Source of the DNA: Poecilobothrus nobilitatus | Taxonomy: Eukaryota; Arthropoda; Insecta; Diptera; Dolichopodidae | Assembly (NCBI GenBank): GCA_947095535.1 | Contig: OX352774.1 | Span: forward strand, 267,813,843 to 267,877,842 | Reading direction: 5' to 3' | DNA length: 64,000 nucleotides | Shown: one piece after another, positions 12,101-23,577 of the stretch | How positions within the stretch are numbered: position 1 is the first letter of the stretch | Layout: every line of letters begins with the position of its first letter | Position numbers and translations under genes: made by a program | The notes under the pieces: generated by a model | Told to the model about the DNA's origin: nothing | Database searches by the model: none | The model's input: the letters and a program-made list of their open reading frames with translations, nothing else

Positions 12101-12340
12101 TCTAACTGCATTTAGTTCTATCATTGCTTGATCATATTGCTGTTTAATTATTTCACATCTAACATTGCTGTTTGGATTGTTATTTGAGCCTGACGATGAA
12201 CGTAATTTATGTTCTGCTGTATATCCAACAAAATCAGAGCTCTCTAAATACAGAAAATAAAATTTATAATACAATAAATTTAAAAAAAAATTACCATCCT
12301 GACTGCTGTTGCTTGTTAGGGAAAAATCAACTGATTCCAT
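6113..12340 (-). CDS. Dlg5: Discs large homolog 5 (MAGUK scaffold), complete, ten coding exons
   Basis: Coding exons, minus strand: 12340-12295, 12243-11519, 11470-10220, 10157-8075, 8015-7488, 7393-7174, 7103-6862, 6785-6556, 6496-6277, 6219-6113. All nine introns (48-94 bp) have GT...AG ends and compatible phases; exons sum to 5652 nt, giving 1883 aa, close to the roughly 1900 aa of fly and human DLG5. Order: coiled coil about residues 30-455; PDZ1 about 475-555; PDZ2 about 562-642; a long Ser/Asn/Gln-rich linker in the 2083-bp exon; PDZ3 about 1288-1366 ('LGITIL'); PDZ4 about 1456-1541 ('LGIKLFGG'); SH3 about 1552-1617 ('YIRVGFDRTGD'); guanylate-kinase-like domain about 1697-1870, whose P-loop is degenerate ('LVLGPLAE'), so it is a binding rather than catalytic domain. 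The start ATGGAATCAG follows AAA, a good fly context. Family role: cortical scaffold for polarity and junctions. No disruption seen. Confidence 0.93.
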
Positions 12341-13200
12341 TTTAATTGATCATTATTAAGTGTTATTGAAAACAATTCTGAAAGAGTGTTTGAATTATAT
12401 AAAATTATAATTGTAATTTTTTAATAAGATATTAGCGAAATTTATTTCACGCTATGCACTAATTAGCAATTTACCTAACAAGTTAGAATTAATTTACACA
12501 ATCTAAATGACGTTTTAAAAATTTTAAAACATTTTAATTTTTCTTTTTTTGTAATTAAAATTATTATCCTGCAATTAAAATAGTTTGCGCCAAAGTCTTT
12601 TTGTTAATTTTTATAATTTAAATAAATAAAATTTTCACCTTAATTTCTTTTTCGAATCGTCAAAAAATTTCACAAATCACTAGTTACATTATAATTTTTA
12701 CCCAATTATAAAAGTTAAAAAATATTTCATTTATATCATATTTAAATAAGATCGTTAAACAAATCTGAATAATTAAAATTAAGTATTAATAAATATTCTA
12801 ACTAAATTCAAAATTTACTTAAAAAAATACGTATCACTTACTACCACTTACAGTAACAGTACACACACAAAGTAGTAAGTCCTAAGTTAAGTAGAAAAAA
12901 ATATGAACATATTCTTTGACATTTTGACATAGTTGTTGAGTCAGAATACAAAAATAAAAATTTCGATTTTGACAGTTGTGATGTTGATATTTTTTGAAGG
13001 ATATTACATGATGTGACGATGTCAGCAGTGAAATGAACAGGACTATTTGACTATTAGACGGTGTTGAATTTAACAGGTCCAACTTGTCTCAATTTGTATA
13101 TGGATTGGTGTAAATCTCATTATGCATTGACTATTGAGATTTTACTTTGAAGTATAGTTCATTTTATGTCGTGACAAAAAAAATCTCAACCTACACATTT
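12341..13200. other. 5' flank of Dlg5, AT-rich
   Basis: The 5' UTR and promoter of Dlg5 should lie here, read leftward. No TATA/initiator pair stands out from the AT background. No other coding-like sequence was found. Confidence 0.4.
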
Positions 13201-13201
13201 T

Positions 13202-13402
13202 TTATTGCTCGTGTCTAAGGCCTAAGCATCTGTGAAAATGCAATAACCCAGGGCAGGGCCTCAGCAGGTATGAGGGATATAATTTTTTATCGAAAATTCT
13301 CTTTAAAGGCAACACTAATGCAGCAGAAATATCCCCACCACAAATAAATACTAGGAAAGAGAGGGACAGACAAAGTGAAAGAAGATACCAACCAATGCGC
13401 AT
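13202..13402 (-). other. Lower-AT patch with a short hydrophobic open frame
   Basis: About 200 bp is less AT-rich than its surroundings and holds a 66-codon minus-strand frame beginning 'MRIGWYLLSLCLSLSFLVFI', which would look like a signal peptide or membrane segment. I recognise no family. There is no splice-site or repeat support, so it may be a chance frame in a 5' UTR or in an old repeat. Confidence 0.2.
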
Positions 13403-15060
13403 TAACGTTTAATATTGCGTTTTTTTTAGACCAATTTAGAATTAAGTAGAATGCTATTAATTGCTAATATGTGTTTTTGTTAGTCAAAACCAGGTGCAAA
13501 CAGTTTTAACAAGTTTTAGGTTTTGTTTTGTTGTTTCTTAAAAAAAAGTTTAAATTTTATGATTTTGTCTCGAAAACTTCTTTATGTCAAAATTTTCAAA
13601 ACCTCTTTTGAAGAGGTAAGTTTTAGTTTTACAATTTTTTTTTGTTTTTGGAGATTGAGAAAGTGGTTCGAAGTGTCCCTTTTTTTAAGAGTTTGTATAA
13701 AGTTTAAGAAAAACCGCTCTATTAGATTTTTTTAAACAAAAATTAAATATCAATGATATAATAAGATAATAATGGAACAAATGTACATACATAGATATGG
13801 AAACCTACATATATAGACCTCAAACCTATGGAAACAAAACTTAATAAATTAGTTACTTAGCTTTTATCAATTAAGAACTTTATTGCTTACTTTTCTTTTG
13901 AATAATCTTTTAATAATAATTTATTTCAGCTTATTTATTATTGTCTTATTATAAAAAAATATGCTCTCGTATCATATAAAAACTTCAAATAGTTCAGAAC
14001 TTCACAGATAATTTGAAATTTAAAAAATGTCATAAATATAGAATGATATAAGGAAGAAATAGTGATGAAAAAATAGTTTTTTAAAAATACTGAAGGAATA
14101 ATTAAAAAATAGTGATGTCTAATCGCTAACTAAGTAGCATTTAAAATTAGGACTATTTGTTTGTTAAATTTATATGAGATGGATGACCTGTTTTGAAAGA
14201 TACATTAGGTTTAGTTTTACAATTTGTTTTTTTACAAATGTATTGTCAAATAAATAAATAAATTATTAGGAAAGAAAGTTGTGAATTAAAGTAATTTTGA
14301 AGTACGAAAAAGGGTTTCAATTCTCCTGACGTTTCCTGTTCAAATCCTGTTGACGTTTTAAAAGTCACTAAACCAAAACTACTAAACCAAACCAAATTTA
14401 AAATCTTTTCTAACAAACAAACCTATTATTTGTGTTTGTTAGTCCAAACCAGTTTAAAACTTTATAAACCATAGATATATTAACTAATAGATGGGAAGTT
14501 AGGTATAGTCGTTTCTTTTCTTATGTGTTTTCCTATCTTAAGGTATTCAGTCAAAAAAATACATGCATTTTATAATGTGTACATTTCGTTCACTCAGCTG
14601 TTTATATTTATTAAAATAATGTAAAGCAGTTTTTCATAACCAGTTTCATTCAGAGAATTTAAATTTTTATATTACTTAATAATTGATATATTTTTTGTTT
14701 TTAAAATTAAAATTTAATTTAATTAAGGTTATTCAAAATTTTAACTACTTGTAAAGTAACAAAATAAGTGATAAAATTCTTTTAAAAATTAGAAATATTA
14801 TTTCATCTTTTAGGAACCTATTTCTGAGGAAATTAAAGCAATACATACGCACGGTTCACTCAGCTGTTTCTCAAAATTGGCTGAAAATATTTTCTTCACT
14901 GCCTATCTATTAGTTATATGTTTTAAACTGTGTTAAAAAGTTTTGAGGTATGGTAAAAGTTTATTGTAGGTAAACGTTTTAAACTGTGTTAGAAAAAAGT
15001 TTTACGATTTTTTCGAAATTTTTTTTACCTCTTTCGGAAGAGGTTTTAAAAGTTTTACAA
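13403..15060. repeat. Diverged internal repeats, AT-rich
   Basis: Related words recur: GTGTTTTTGTTAGTCAAAACCAG near 13470 against GTGTTTGTTAGTCCAAACCAG near 14431; CCTCTTTTGAAGAGG near 13601 against CCTCTTTCGGAAGAGG near 15030; TCACTCAGCTGTTT near 14590 and 14858. This looks like an old fragmented repeat family. No coding sequence recognised. Confidence 0.35.
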
Positions 15061-16311
15061 GCCTATTACACATCAATGTTTTCACTCATACTGGTCCATT
15101 AATTGATGAAAACTGTATGAGAAATTAATTGATGATAGTTCTGTTCTCATCCATTTTTGCATCAATTGTCAAAATCAGCTGAGCGAAAAAATGGCTCAGA
15201 CAATTTTTTGAAGTTTATTAAGTCATGTGAAAAAAAAAATCAGTTTATATTTAAAAAATCAAGTAAGCAATAAAAGGAAATATGAATTTAAAAAGTAAGT
15301 TCTTATTATTTAATGAATAAATAATAAATATGAATAAAAAAAATTTAATGTGGCAAAAGGTTGTTTAGGGCCATTTTAATCTTATTATAGTGAAAATTAC
15401 AAAGTTCCAATACAAAAATCACATGTTACAATATTTCTAATTTTATTTATTTGTTAAATACATGTAATAATTTTAAAATTTAATTAATTGAAAGTTAATA
15501 GAAATAATCTTGCTTAATATAAAATTTAATGAAATCTATAGTCTTAAAATGTTTGAAATTTTTTACAATAGTTAACTTACATAATACTTCAGAATTTTAT
15601 TCCAGAATTTGTTTTTATGAATAAAATGTAAAATTATGCTTAGAACAATAGAACATATATATTTATATGAGAAAATATTCTCTAATAAAATTCTTAAAAA
15701 ATATTTTTTCCCCTTTGGCGTGATTTGGCTCTTTTTTAAATTTTACCTGTTCTATCTCAGTAGCTAGGTAGATAAGTTATACTTAATAATTTTGTGTTAT
15801 ATATAATTATATAAAAATGTAGATATCATATACATATGTAAAATAAATAATTATATAAAATGTAGATATCATATACATATGTATGTAAATATAAAAAACA
15901 TATTATATATTAACAGAATTTTAATATGTAGTTGAAATAATAAAATCATAGATTGAAATAATAACTACATTATTTATTACAATCCATGATTTTATTATCT
16001 AGTATTTAAAATAAAAAATAAATTGTATCCAAAATATTTAACTGAAAGACTGATATATGAAGTATATAATTATAATTTGACACATCTTAGATTAAAATTA
16101 ATAAATTAAAAACAAAAATTAAATTTTGTTGAAAGCAGAAATTATTTTGTTATATTATGTAAGTATGTAGGTATTTTTATTTTCTGTTTATTTGATTAGT
16201 TTTTAAAATTTTATGTGCAAATTAAAGTTGATATCAAATTCAACAATAAAATGTATAAAATAAAATAAAAATAAAATGTGCGCATATAATTAAAACTTTA
16301 AAAATCATTAC
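15061..16311. other. AT-rich spacer
   Basis: Nothing coding recognised. A 44-45 bp tandem duplication lies at about 15800-15890 (ATAATTATATAAAA...ATGTAGATATCATATACATATG twice). Confidence 0.45.
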
Positions 16312-16368
16312 CTCTTCTCTGGCCGTCTCTTTCTGAAGAATTATTGCAGCTCGTACAAAGTTCTCCAT
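16312..16368 (-). CDS. Candidate first coding exon of an unidentified gene
   Basis: On the minus strand AAACAATGG, a good fly start context, opens a 19-codon frame 'MENFVRAAIILQKETAREE' that ends exactly at GAG|GTAATG, a plausible 5' splice site in phase 0. I do not recognise the peptide; its amphipathic helical look could fit the start of an MIT-like helix, which is speculation. The next exon should lie at lower coordinates, but I find none before Dlg5, and phase 0 does not fit Dlg5 exon 2. It could be a chance ATG. Confidence 0.25.
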
Positions 16369-16616
16369 TGTTTAAACCATTTTCGGCCAAAAAAAAAATC
16401 TTAATTTTTGATAAATCTATAAGATTTAGGATAATTAAGGCCTAAAAAATTCAAATCAGTTGTCAGATTTGAGCTTGCTTGTTCATGAGCCTGGAAAACT
16501 GCTGTTCGAAAAATCGAACACTGGCTGCTATTTGCAATTTTTTTTATTCAAGAAAAATTATATTTTATCTTATTTTATTTTATTTTATATATAGATTTTA
16601 TCTTTTCAATTAAGGA

Positions 16617-16860
16617 AAGTCTTAATAAATATTGAAATATAGTAAATATAGATAACCGCAAAATGATAAAAATAGCAAACATTTTAATATATATATATAC
16701 TTTTATTAAAAACTTAAAAAAATTACAAAATGAAGTAAAGTCTTAATAAATATTGAAATATAGTAAATATAGATAACCGCAAAATGATAAAAATAGCAAA
16801 AATTTTAATATATATTATATATACTTTTATTAAAAACTTAAAAAAATTACAAAATGAAGT
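16617..16860. repeat. Tandem duplication, 121-bp unit, two copies
   Basis: TCTTAATAAATATTGAAATA starts at 16620 and again at 16741; the two copies run through GATAACCGCAAAATGATAAA to AAAATGAAGTAAA with few differences. It abuts the 3' end of the piggyBac-like remnant. Confidence 0.85.
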
Positions 16861-16879
16861 AAAATAATCAATTTCTAAA

Positions 16880-18225
16880 AAAATTTTGAAAAAAACAACG
16901 GCCAATAGCATTTTTTTGATCTGATGTTGACAGGATAATTTGCAACGGTATTGTCATGTAAATCGATACCACCCATGCTATAGTTATAGTGATGCAAAAG
17001 TGAAATAATTGACATAATCCTTCTTTTCTTTCTTCCAACGTTTGACTGTTTTCGTTTGGTCAAAGTTAGAACAAATGGTAACCTCTTTATTATCAGACCA
17101 TCTACAGAATAACAATTTATTTCTCGTATCGAATACATAATCATAATCCTTCTTTTCTTTCTTCCAACGTTTGACTGTTTTCGTTTGGTCAAAGTTAGAA
17201 CAAATGGTAACCTCTTTATTATCAGACCATCTACAGAATAACAATTTGTTTCTCGTATCGAATACATAACCATGCTCACCGCGCTGTAATTATTTACCTG
17301 TTTAATGGTGCATTCATTATTCGATTAGCTCGAGTTGTTCTCGTGACATGGAAATGTTTTTCACCGAGCAAACATATTAAATAATAAAAAGTAAAAAAGT
17401 GGTCAATGTAAACTTTGTGTTGATTTGGTTGTTCAACATTTTTAAGTAGTCGAAGTACAACATCTGCACCTAAACCAATCTGTCTATTATAACTGTTAAT
17501 TGAGCCAGCATATGGAATGCACGAAAATAAATATACATCAGAAGAGCATAAGCACCATAATATATAACCAAAACGGATTCGCTAATTTCTAATGTACATT
17601 TTACAAGACTGCCGTCCAAAATAAGGCACCATTTGTTCATCTATAGAAAGCTTCTCACCCTAAAGTCCAAATTGATTAAATTTCCTATTTATGGCACTAA
17701 ACAATGGCCGCACCTAAACAAACAAATATAAATTAAAACATTCATGAAATTAAATAACACTTTACCTTTGCCAGTTATCGTTCTTATCTAGTTCATCATT
17801 ATCACAAAAATGTAAAAAGCTTTTTATGGTTTGAAATTTATTTCGTGACATACTTTGCTTTACAATTTCTATACCCAGATATGGTTGGTTTGACCAGTAA
17901 TCATTAATAGATGGTAACATGTGATATCCTGAGAAGATCAATATGCGAAGCAACCATAGTGAATAGTGAATACTATTTAAACAAAAATCACTATTCTTCT
18001 ATTTAGCATATTTATTTGTTTCATTGACAATTCAAAAATTTCTTTATCGAAAAATAGTTCAAATAATTCTAATGACGACTTGTTTTCTAATTTATTGAAC
18101 AAATCTTGTGCAATATTGATCGGCGGTTCAACGGCTGTTGCATTATCATATAAACATTGTGTGTCATGACTTCTTTTATGGCTCCATTTTGGTTCACCAA
18201 AGGTACCTATTTTCTTATAGAGCAT
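16880..18225 (-). pseudogene. piggyBac-like transposase remnant
   Basis: Read leftward, pieces in order are: 18225-17977 with an N-terminal-like region ('EPPINIAQDLFNKL'); 17953-17765 ('SGYHMLPSINDYWSNQPYLG', then 'MSRNKFQTIKSFLHFCDND'); 17715-17290 with 'LSIDEQMVPYFGR', 'MYIRN' and 'RIRFGYILWCLC', the region around catalytic aspartates of piggyBac transposases; and 17279-16880 with 'VTICSNFD', 'YSMGGIDLHDN' and 'KKCYWPLFF', the family's C-terminal part. Stops and shifts occur between and within pieces. A 129-bp tandem duplication (43 codons, in frame) occurs at 17016-17273. Between 17761 and 17712 a GTAAAG...TTTAG stretch looks like a small intron, but its phase does not fit without an indel. 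No TIR or TTAA was found. Confidence 0.82.
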
Positions 18226-19032
18226 TCTGCGTTAGGTTTCAGAAGCTTTAGATTTAGTCCACTAGAATCTAGATGTTAATTTTACCAATAAATCTAAACG
18301 GACTAAATAAATCTAAATTTAAGAAATTAAATTTATTTACAGAACAATTATTTTTTTTATTTTTATTTTATACACAAACATAGCCGACTAAACATTCTAT
18401 AGTTAGTGTTCAATACTCGAATGAAGAGAATTTCACATACATACATTGAAAAGTGCAGAATCTGGTAAATACTCGTGTAAAAGAGAGCAGTCGACGTGAT
18501 GTCATATACTGCAGACCCGTGTGGTTTGGCGGAATTGTATTAAAAAAAGTACATACTACTCCAGAATATTTATATATCCATATATACCTACATATATAAT
18601 ATTTATATAATAATATGTACATAGATACACATACATATATAAGAGAGTGTTCCTGTGTTTTGTGACTTATGAATATCATAAAGATCCAAATTTTATTTGC
18701 ATTGTCACAAATGTTTATTTTCTCTTTAATTTCATAATTAATATTCATTACTATTTATTGTTTACATTATGGCATTAAGAATTACAAAAATTATTAACAA
18801 ATTAAGCATTTAGGTAAAAAAATGTTATATTGTGTATATAACTATTTTGTTCTATACGTTTCTTATTTAAATATGTATAATAATATATATATACATACAA
18901 TTATTATATATATGTATATATAAATATACATATATATATGAATGTATATATAAAATACTTATAAATATGTACATATATATTTTTCAAAATCTTATTTTTA
19001 TTAAGTTTTATTTTTTACTAACTTAATAAAAA
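18226..19032. other. AT-rich spacer with TATATG microsatellite
   Basis: ATATAC/TATATG runs at 18870-18985. No coding-like sequence or TIR seen. Confidence 0.5.
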
Positions 19033-20734
19033 AACAAGTAAATGCTACAGAAATTCGATGCAACCGACTTATTAATAAATAATTCCAATTAAATTAAAAA
19101 TTAATAAGTTTTTTGGCTGCTGCTTGGACCGCTTCCTTTTTCTTCCTTATTCAACTCAAATTTAAGGAACGTAAAAGAGGCATCCTTTAACACCCTTGTA
19201 CAAAACTTCAAGTTTCTATCTTTATTAATTTCGAAGATATACCACATTACATTACAGAACATTCTGGTACCAATTTTAAAGGTGCTGTGTTTTTGGTTTT
19301 GGAGGTATGCTCGTTGCTCGTTTGCTCTTTGGCTAATTTGGAAGTTTCCAAAATCCGAACATATGGTCCAAATCATTTCAAATGTCTTAAGTTTTAAAGA
19401 AAAGGAATAACAGAATACCTTTGTTTGTACCAAATATAAAGGTTCTATCTTTATTGTTTTTGAAGATAGGTTCGTTTGCTCTGGGGCTCGTCCGGAAGCC
19501 TCTAAAATCCGAACCCATGGTCGGAATCTTCTCAAATTTCAGGGCCGTAAAGAAAACATGGCAGAACACCGGCTCGCTCGCAAGTTTGGAAAAAAAGGAC
19601 CGCTTGGTCCAAATCCTCTCAAATGTCAGTTTCTAATTTTACAGAAAAGGAAACATAACAGAACTCCCTTGTACTAAAAATAAAGATTCTATTTTTGTTG
19701 GTTATGGAGATAAACTCATTTGCTCGGGGGCTCGTTGGGAAGCTTCTAAGATCCGAACCCATCGACTAAATCCTCCCAAATTTCTGAAACATAAATCAAA
19801 CACGAAAGAACACCATTGTACCAAATTCAAAGGTTCTATCTTTGTTGATTTTGGTCTATGGAGAACCCATAGACCAAATGCTTTCAAATTTCAGAGACGT
19901 ATATCAAACATGAAAGGACACAATTGTACCAAATTTAAAGGTTCTATCTTTGTTGATTTTGAAAATAATCCCGTTTGCTTCGGAATCATTTGGAAGCTTC
20001 TAGAATCCAAACCCATGGACCGATTTTGTCCAGATTAGCCTTCCTTTCGTAATTAGTAACCTACTGCATAAATTTCATTAAGATAGCTTAACTAGTTTTT
20101 GAATTACCGTGCGAACGGACGGACGGACATCGTTAAATCGACTTAGGAGGTGATCCTGATTCAGAATATATATACATGTCCATATCTAACTCGCTCCCTT
20201 TTGGTGGTTACAAACTCCATACGAAAGTTAACATTTTTATTTTATTTTATTTTAATTACCAAAGCAAGGTATGTACATGTTTAAAAAAAAAAAAAAGACA
20301 AAAATAACAGACATTATAACATTGGTATTGAAAATATGATTGCAATTCTTAATGACTAATTAATATGTATAATATTAAAAATATATTTCAGACTTAAAAA
20401 ATAAAAGTTATACAATACAAAATTTGATTACCTACATAAAAACTTAAATTCTTAAGTAAACTTTATAATTCTTAATGATATGTAAATATGTAAACAATAA
20501 ACAGTACTACTAAAAAGAAAAAAAAATAAAAATAAAACTTGATGACATAATCAAAATATGCTTTAAATACTTAATGTAGAATTATGAATGTAATGTAAAT
20601 TAAATTACAAAAACTTTTTTGTGAAAATTAATACAAACAAAAAAAAATTATATATTTGAATAAATTTATGGAAAGTATATTTAAAGTATATTTAAAGTAT
20701 TTTTATATATACCCTATACTTTAGGCGTAGGGTA
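19033..20734 (+). mobile_element. Helentron/DINE-like non-autonomous element, copy A
   Basis: The left end reads AACAAGTAAATG, then a small hairpin-like block TTCGATGCAACCGACTTATT. Degenerate repeat units follow (about 19240-20040) with the words GGTTCTATCTTTGTT, GCTCGTTCGGAAGCTTCC-like and GAACCCATGG. Then come ACGGACGGACGGACATCG, GTGATCCTGATTCAGAATAT and the terminal hairpin ATACCCTATAC...GCGTAGGGTA at 20709-20734. About 470 bp of AT-rich DNA (20235-20703) lies between AAGTTAA and the terminal hairpin and looks like an insertion. Subterminal repeats, central tandem repeats and a terminal stem-loop together match the architecture of DINE-1/Helentron-associated elements. Family identity is inferred from architecture, not from a database. 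Confidence 0.6.
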
Positions 20735-20812
20735 AGATTTTGAAAAATAAGATTTTGATAAATAAGATTTTGAAAAATAAGATTTTGAAAAATAAGATGT
20801 TGAAAAAAAACT
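20735..20812. repeat. 16-bp minisatellite
   Basis: AAAAATAAGATTTTG-type units repeat about four to five times between 20733 and 20812, immediately after the terminal hairpin of DINE-like copy A. Confidence 0.8.
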
Positions 20813-20861
20813 TATAAATAATCAGATTTCGTATCCAACCCAATTAAAAGCTGTCTATTTA

Positions 20862-22372
20862 TAGATTTGTAAACACGTTACGGCTTTTATTTATTTGCAC
20901 ATTGGCATCAAATTCGCCATAAACAATTGCTCTAACTGTTGAAATTTTATTTTGAAAGTTTTGTTTCAATTCTTATCGTCCCTTGATAGAGAAGACCTTG
21001 ATATACTTCATTACTAGAAGCATCTGGTGTTAAATCAAATGTTAATATAAAATATCTATTGTTAAACATACTTTTTGTTATTTGATGACGTTCATCGTTG
21101 TGATATATTCCATTGCCGGAAAAAAGTATATGAAATTTGTTTCTTTATTTGTTTATTTATTTGTTTATTATCTCTAAAAGAGCAATTTGCTCGTATGTAT
21201 AAAATTTGATTTTTTAAAAAAGAAACGTAAACATGAATGCAAAAATTAAATTAAATTATACAAATCCAGTAATTCAATTTTCAAAAGCAAGAAATTAATT
21301 TAAATTATACAATAGCAAGATATTTAATTTAGTACCTAATAAAGCACAACTCAATATAATTGACAACTTAATATATACCTACATATATGTACACCTAAAT
21401 CTTACATTATTGTTTTCATTTTACTATATTTTTTGTTTTATTTTTCTGTTTAAATATAATTCTAAATTACGAGTTTTTGGATATTTTACCCGAATAACCT
21501 GCATGTTCACTCATATAAAATATTAATGTATTTGTAATTGTTCAATAAAAATATTATCTAAGAGAATACTTTGAGTATTTTGAATAAATGTGTTCACCTC
21601 AACCCTTTTGCAAAAATATTTAGCCGTAGTTGTTTTTAAAACAGCATTATGTGCTAAGAATATGCTTGGATTTATAGTGACATGTCTCATTAATAGATTT
21701 GCTTCTAAAGTTTTTAAGTGAAACTCATCATTGTCATCTGAAAAAATGTAAAAATCTGGTTTTTCAAGAGTTAAAAAGACTCTAACATCTATATTATTAA
21801 TCAACAGAGTTGGTTGATTAAACATGTCCACATGTAATTTTCCCATAAGTTCTACTACGTTGCTATTATTAAAGAGTTTTTGACGTTCCTTAGAATCTTT
21901 ATTTTCAGCGCTCCCTATATTTCGTTTATCTAAGTTCCAACCAGCACATTATTCTAAATGTGTTGTTGCTGCATCATTTCCATAATTCAATAAAAAATTT
22001 ATGTATGTTCTATAATGATAATTTTCTTCCGAAGGAGTTATGTTTTTGCCATTTAGTTGTACACTACACTGTTTTACTAAAGAATGTAAAATGTTGTTTA
22101 CTACGTCTGGTTGCAGTAGCTCTTTTCCATCAGCCCCTTTGTCATTGTTCCATAAATTTCCATCTTTTTTAATGATTTGAACTTTTAATCTCAAGTATGC
22201 GGACAATAAATCGCGATATGTGTCATCATGACCTAATGGAACAAATTCAATGGTGAACGCATTATCTAGAGATGCAATAGGATTATAAAAAACTTCTTCG
22301 TATCGTAAAATATTAGTTTGAATAGGTGGTACTCTAAAAATATCTAGCTCGTTTCATGCACTCAGTTATTTT
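20862..22372 (-). pseudogene. Maverick/Polinton major capsid protein, broken
   Basis: Read leftward from 22372: 'ELDIFRVPPIQT', 'LLSAYLRLKV', 'QCSVQLNGKNITPSEENYHY', an in-frame TAA near 21954, then 'DMFNQPTLLINNIDVRV', 'TINPSIFLAHNAVLKTTTAK'. A frameshift follows near 21530, then about 360 bp of unrelated AT-rich DNA (21121-21480), then the C-terminal part 'ILTFDLTPDASSNEVYQGLL' and, after another frameshift near 20955, 'RAIVYGEFDANVQINKSRNV'. These are landmarks of the insect and nematode F54H12.2-like protein family, recognised as the double jelly-roll capsid protein of Mavericks/Polintons. At least one stop, two shifts and one insertion make it non-functional. Confidence 0.85.
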
Positions 22373-22380
22373 AATCAAAA

Positions 22381-22500
22381 ATATCTTTCATGTCCTCGTC
22401 TTACATTTTTAATCATTTGTTTTCCACGATTTTGAAAAAATTCTTTAACATTTCCTCCAGCTGCTAAATCATTAAAAGGCTTTAGAGTATATTATAAATA
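22381..22500 (-). pseudogene. Possible C-terminal tail of a second Polinton structural gene
   Basis: Just upstream of the capsid remnant, the minus strand reads 'KPFNDLAAGGNVKEFFQNRG' followed by a basic tail and a stop near 22378. Glycine-rich and basic tails of this sort occur in small structural proteins encoded next to Polinton capsid genes. The piece is short and the call rests mostly on position. Confidence 0.3.
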
Positions 22501-22782
22501 TAGAAACTTCTTGTAACGTCATCATTCAATAATGGATATTAAAAGAGTTTCTAAATGCATATGATTCAGTACTCTTAGGTGAACATAAGGAACGAATGAT
22601 ATATTTAAACAACTATTTACAAAAGTTTGAGAACAAATTACACAGAACTATTTCTATTTATGGAAACCACTTCACTATTTGCCCATTGTTTTTTAATAGC
22701 ACTATAATTGCGATTGCCATTTTATAGAAAAATATAAAGCTGAAATCGATACATTAGTAAAGTGGTATAAGAAAAATGTCGA
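22501..22782. other. Polinton interior, unassigned
   Basis: AT-rich sequence between capsid and integrase pieces. A plus-strand frame at 22735-22790 ('YKAEIDTLVKWYKKN') runs into the integrase in another frame and may belong to it, but I cannot assign it. Confidence 0.35.
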
Positions 22783-23040
22783 GAGTCAAGACAACAGATT
22801 GTTGAAGAAATACTTAGACCAGTCAAAAGAAAATTTCGTAGACGAAATATTATTCAAAAATGGATTAATGACACGTGGCAAATTGACCTTGTCGAGATGA
22901 TACCATTTGTAAAATTTAACAAGGGATATAAATATTTATTAACTGTAATTGATACGTTTTCCAAATATGCTTATGCGGAACCAGCCAAAACAAAAATTGC
23001 TGATAATGTTTGAAATGCTCTAAAAAAATTTACGAGCCAA
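22783..23040 (+). pseudogene. Maverick/Polinton retroviral-like integrase fragment
   Basis: The plus strand reads 'ILRPVKRKFRRRNIIQKWIN', then 'DTWQIDLVEMIPF', 'NKGYKYLLTVIDTFSKYAYA' and an in-frame TGA at 23011. This is the start of the rve integrase core in the wording typical of Polinton integrases (the F54H12.3-like family): a basic N-terminal linker, then W-Q-x-D with the first catalytic Asp. The second Asp and the Glu regions are missing. It is oriented opposite to the capsid gene and lies 410 bp from it. Confidence 0.82.
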
Positions 23041-23577
23041 AATAATACATAAGAATATTCATTCTGATCAATGAAATTAAATCTAAAAATCAATAATAAA
23101 AAAAACTAAAATAAAAAAAAATTAAATAAGATTTAAAATAAATATCTTCCAAAAATCTAAACAAAATCACTCTTACTTAATTTATAATAAGTTTTACATA
23201 CATTTATATAAAAGCTTACAAAGTTTTTTGCACAATGGCTCGGCAGGAGTTGATCATAAATTTCACAAATCAAAATCGCTAAGACGAAATCTGCAAAAAT
23301 AAAATCCTCAAAAACAAAATCTTTCTTTTAAATCTAAAAGAAAATATATATAAATTTATATATATATAAATATTCCGTAAAAGGCGTTTACCTTTGATTT
23401 TGCAAATAACTCTAAACTCCCTTCGAATTCAGAATCTCGCATATACATATATGTATATACATATTCCATAAAAGATGTATTTCTAAGGGTTTTCCTCCTT
23501 TGTAGAATAATCAAGGTTATATTCTGGACAACCGCGCGCGGGCCTACCACCCGTGCCCGGCCGTCCGTTTGCCAAAT
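23041..23577. other. AT-rich spacer ending in a GC-rich patch
   Basis: Mostly A/T, including TATATAAATATATATA near 23345-23370. At 23527-23577 base composition flips to strongly GC-rich (ACCGCGCGCGGGCCTACCAC and onward), unlike anything nearby. It sits beside CGTCCGTTTGCC, which resembles the (ACGG)n part of the DINE-like element. Confidence 0.5.

Noticed and set aside
13202..13402. Secreted or membrane microprotein
   Set aside because: A single hydrophobic frame with no homologue known to me and no splice or conservation support; kept only as a low-confidence note.
17712..17765. Spliceosomal intron in the piggyBac-like gene
   Set aside because: It has GT...AG borders and a suitable length, but joining the flanks gives the wrong phase for 'VRPLF', so it would need an extra indel. 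Left as a break.
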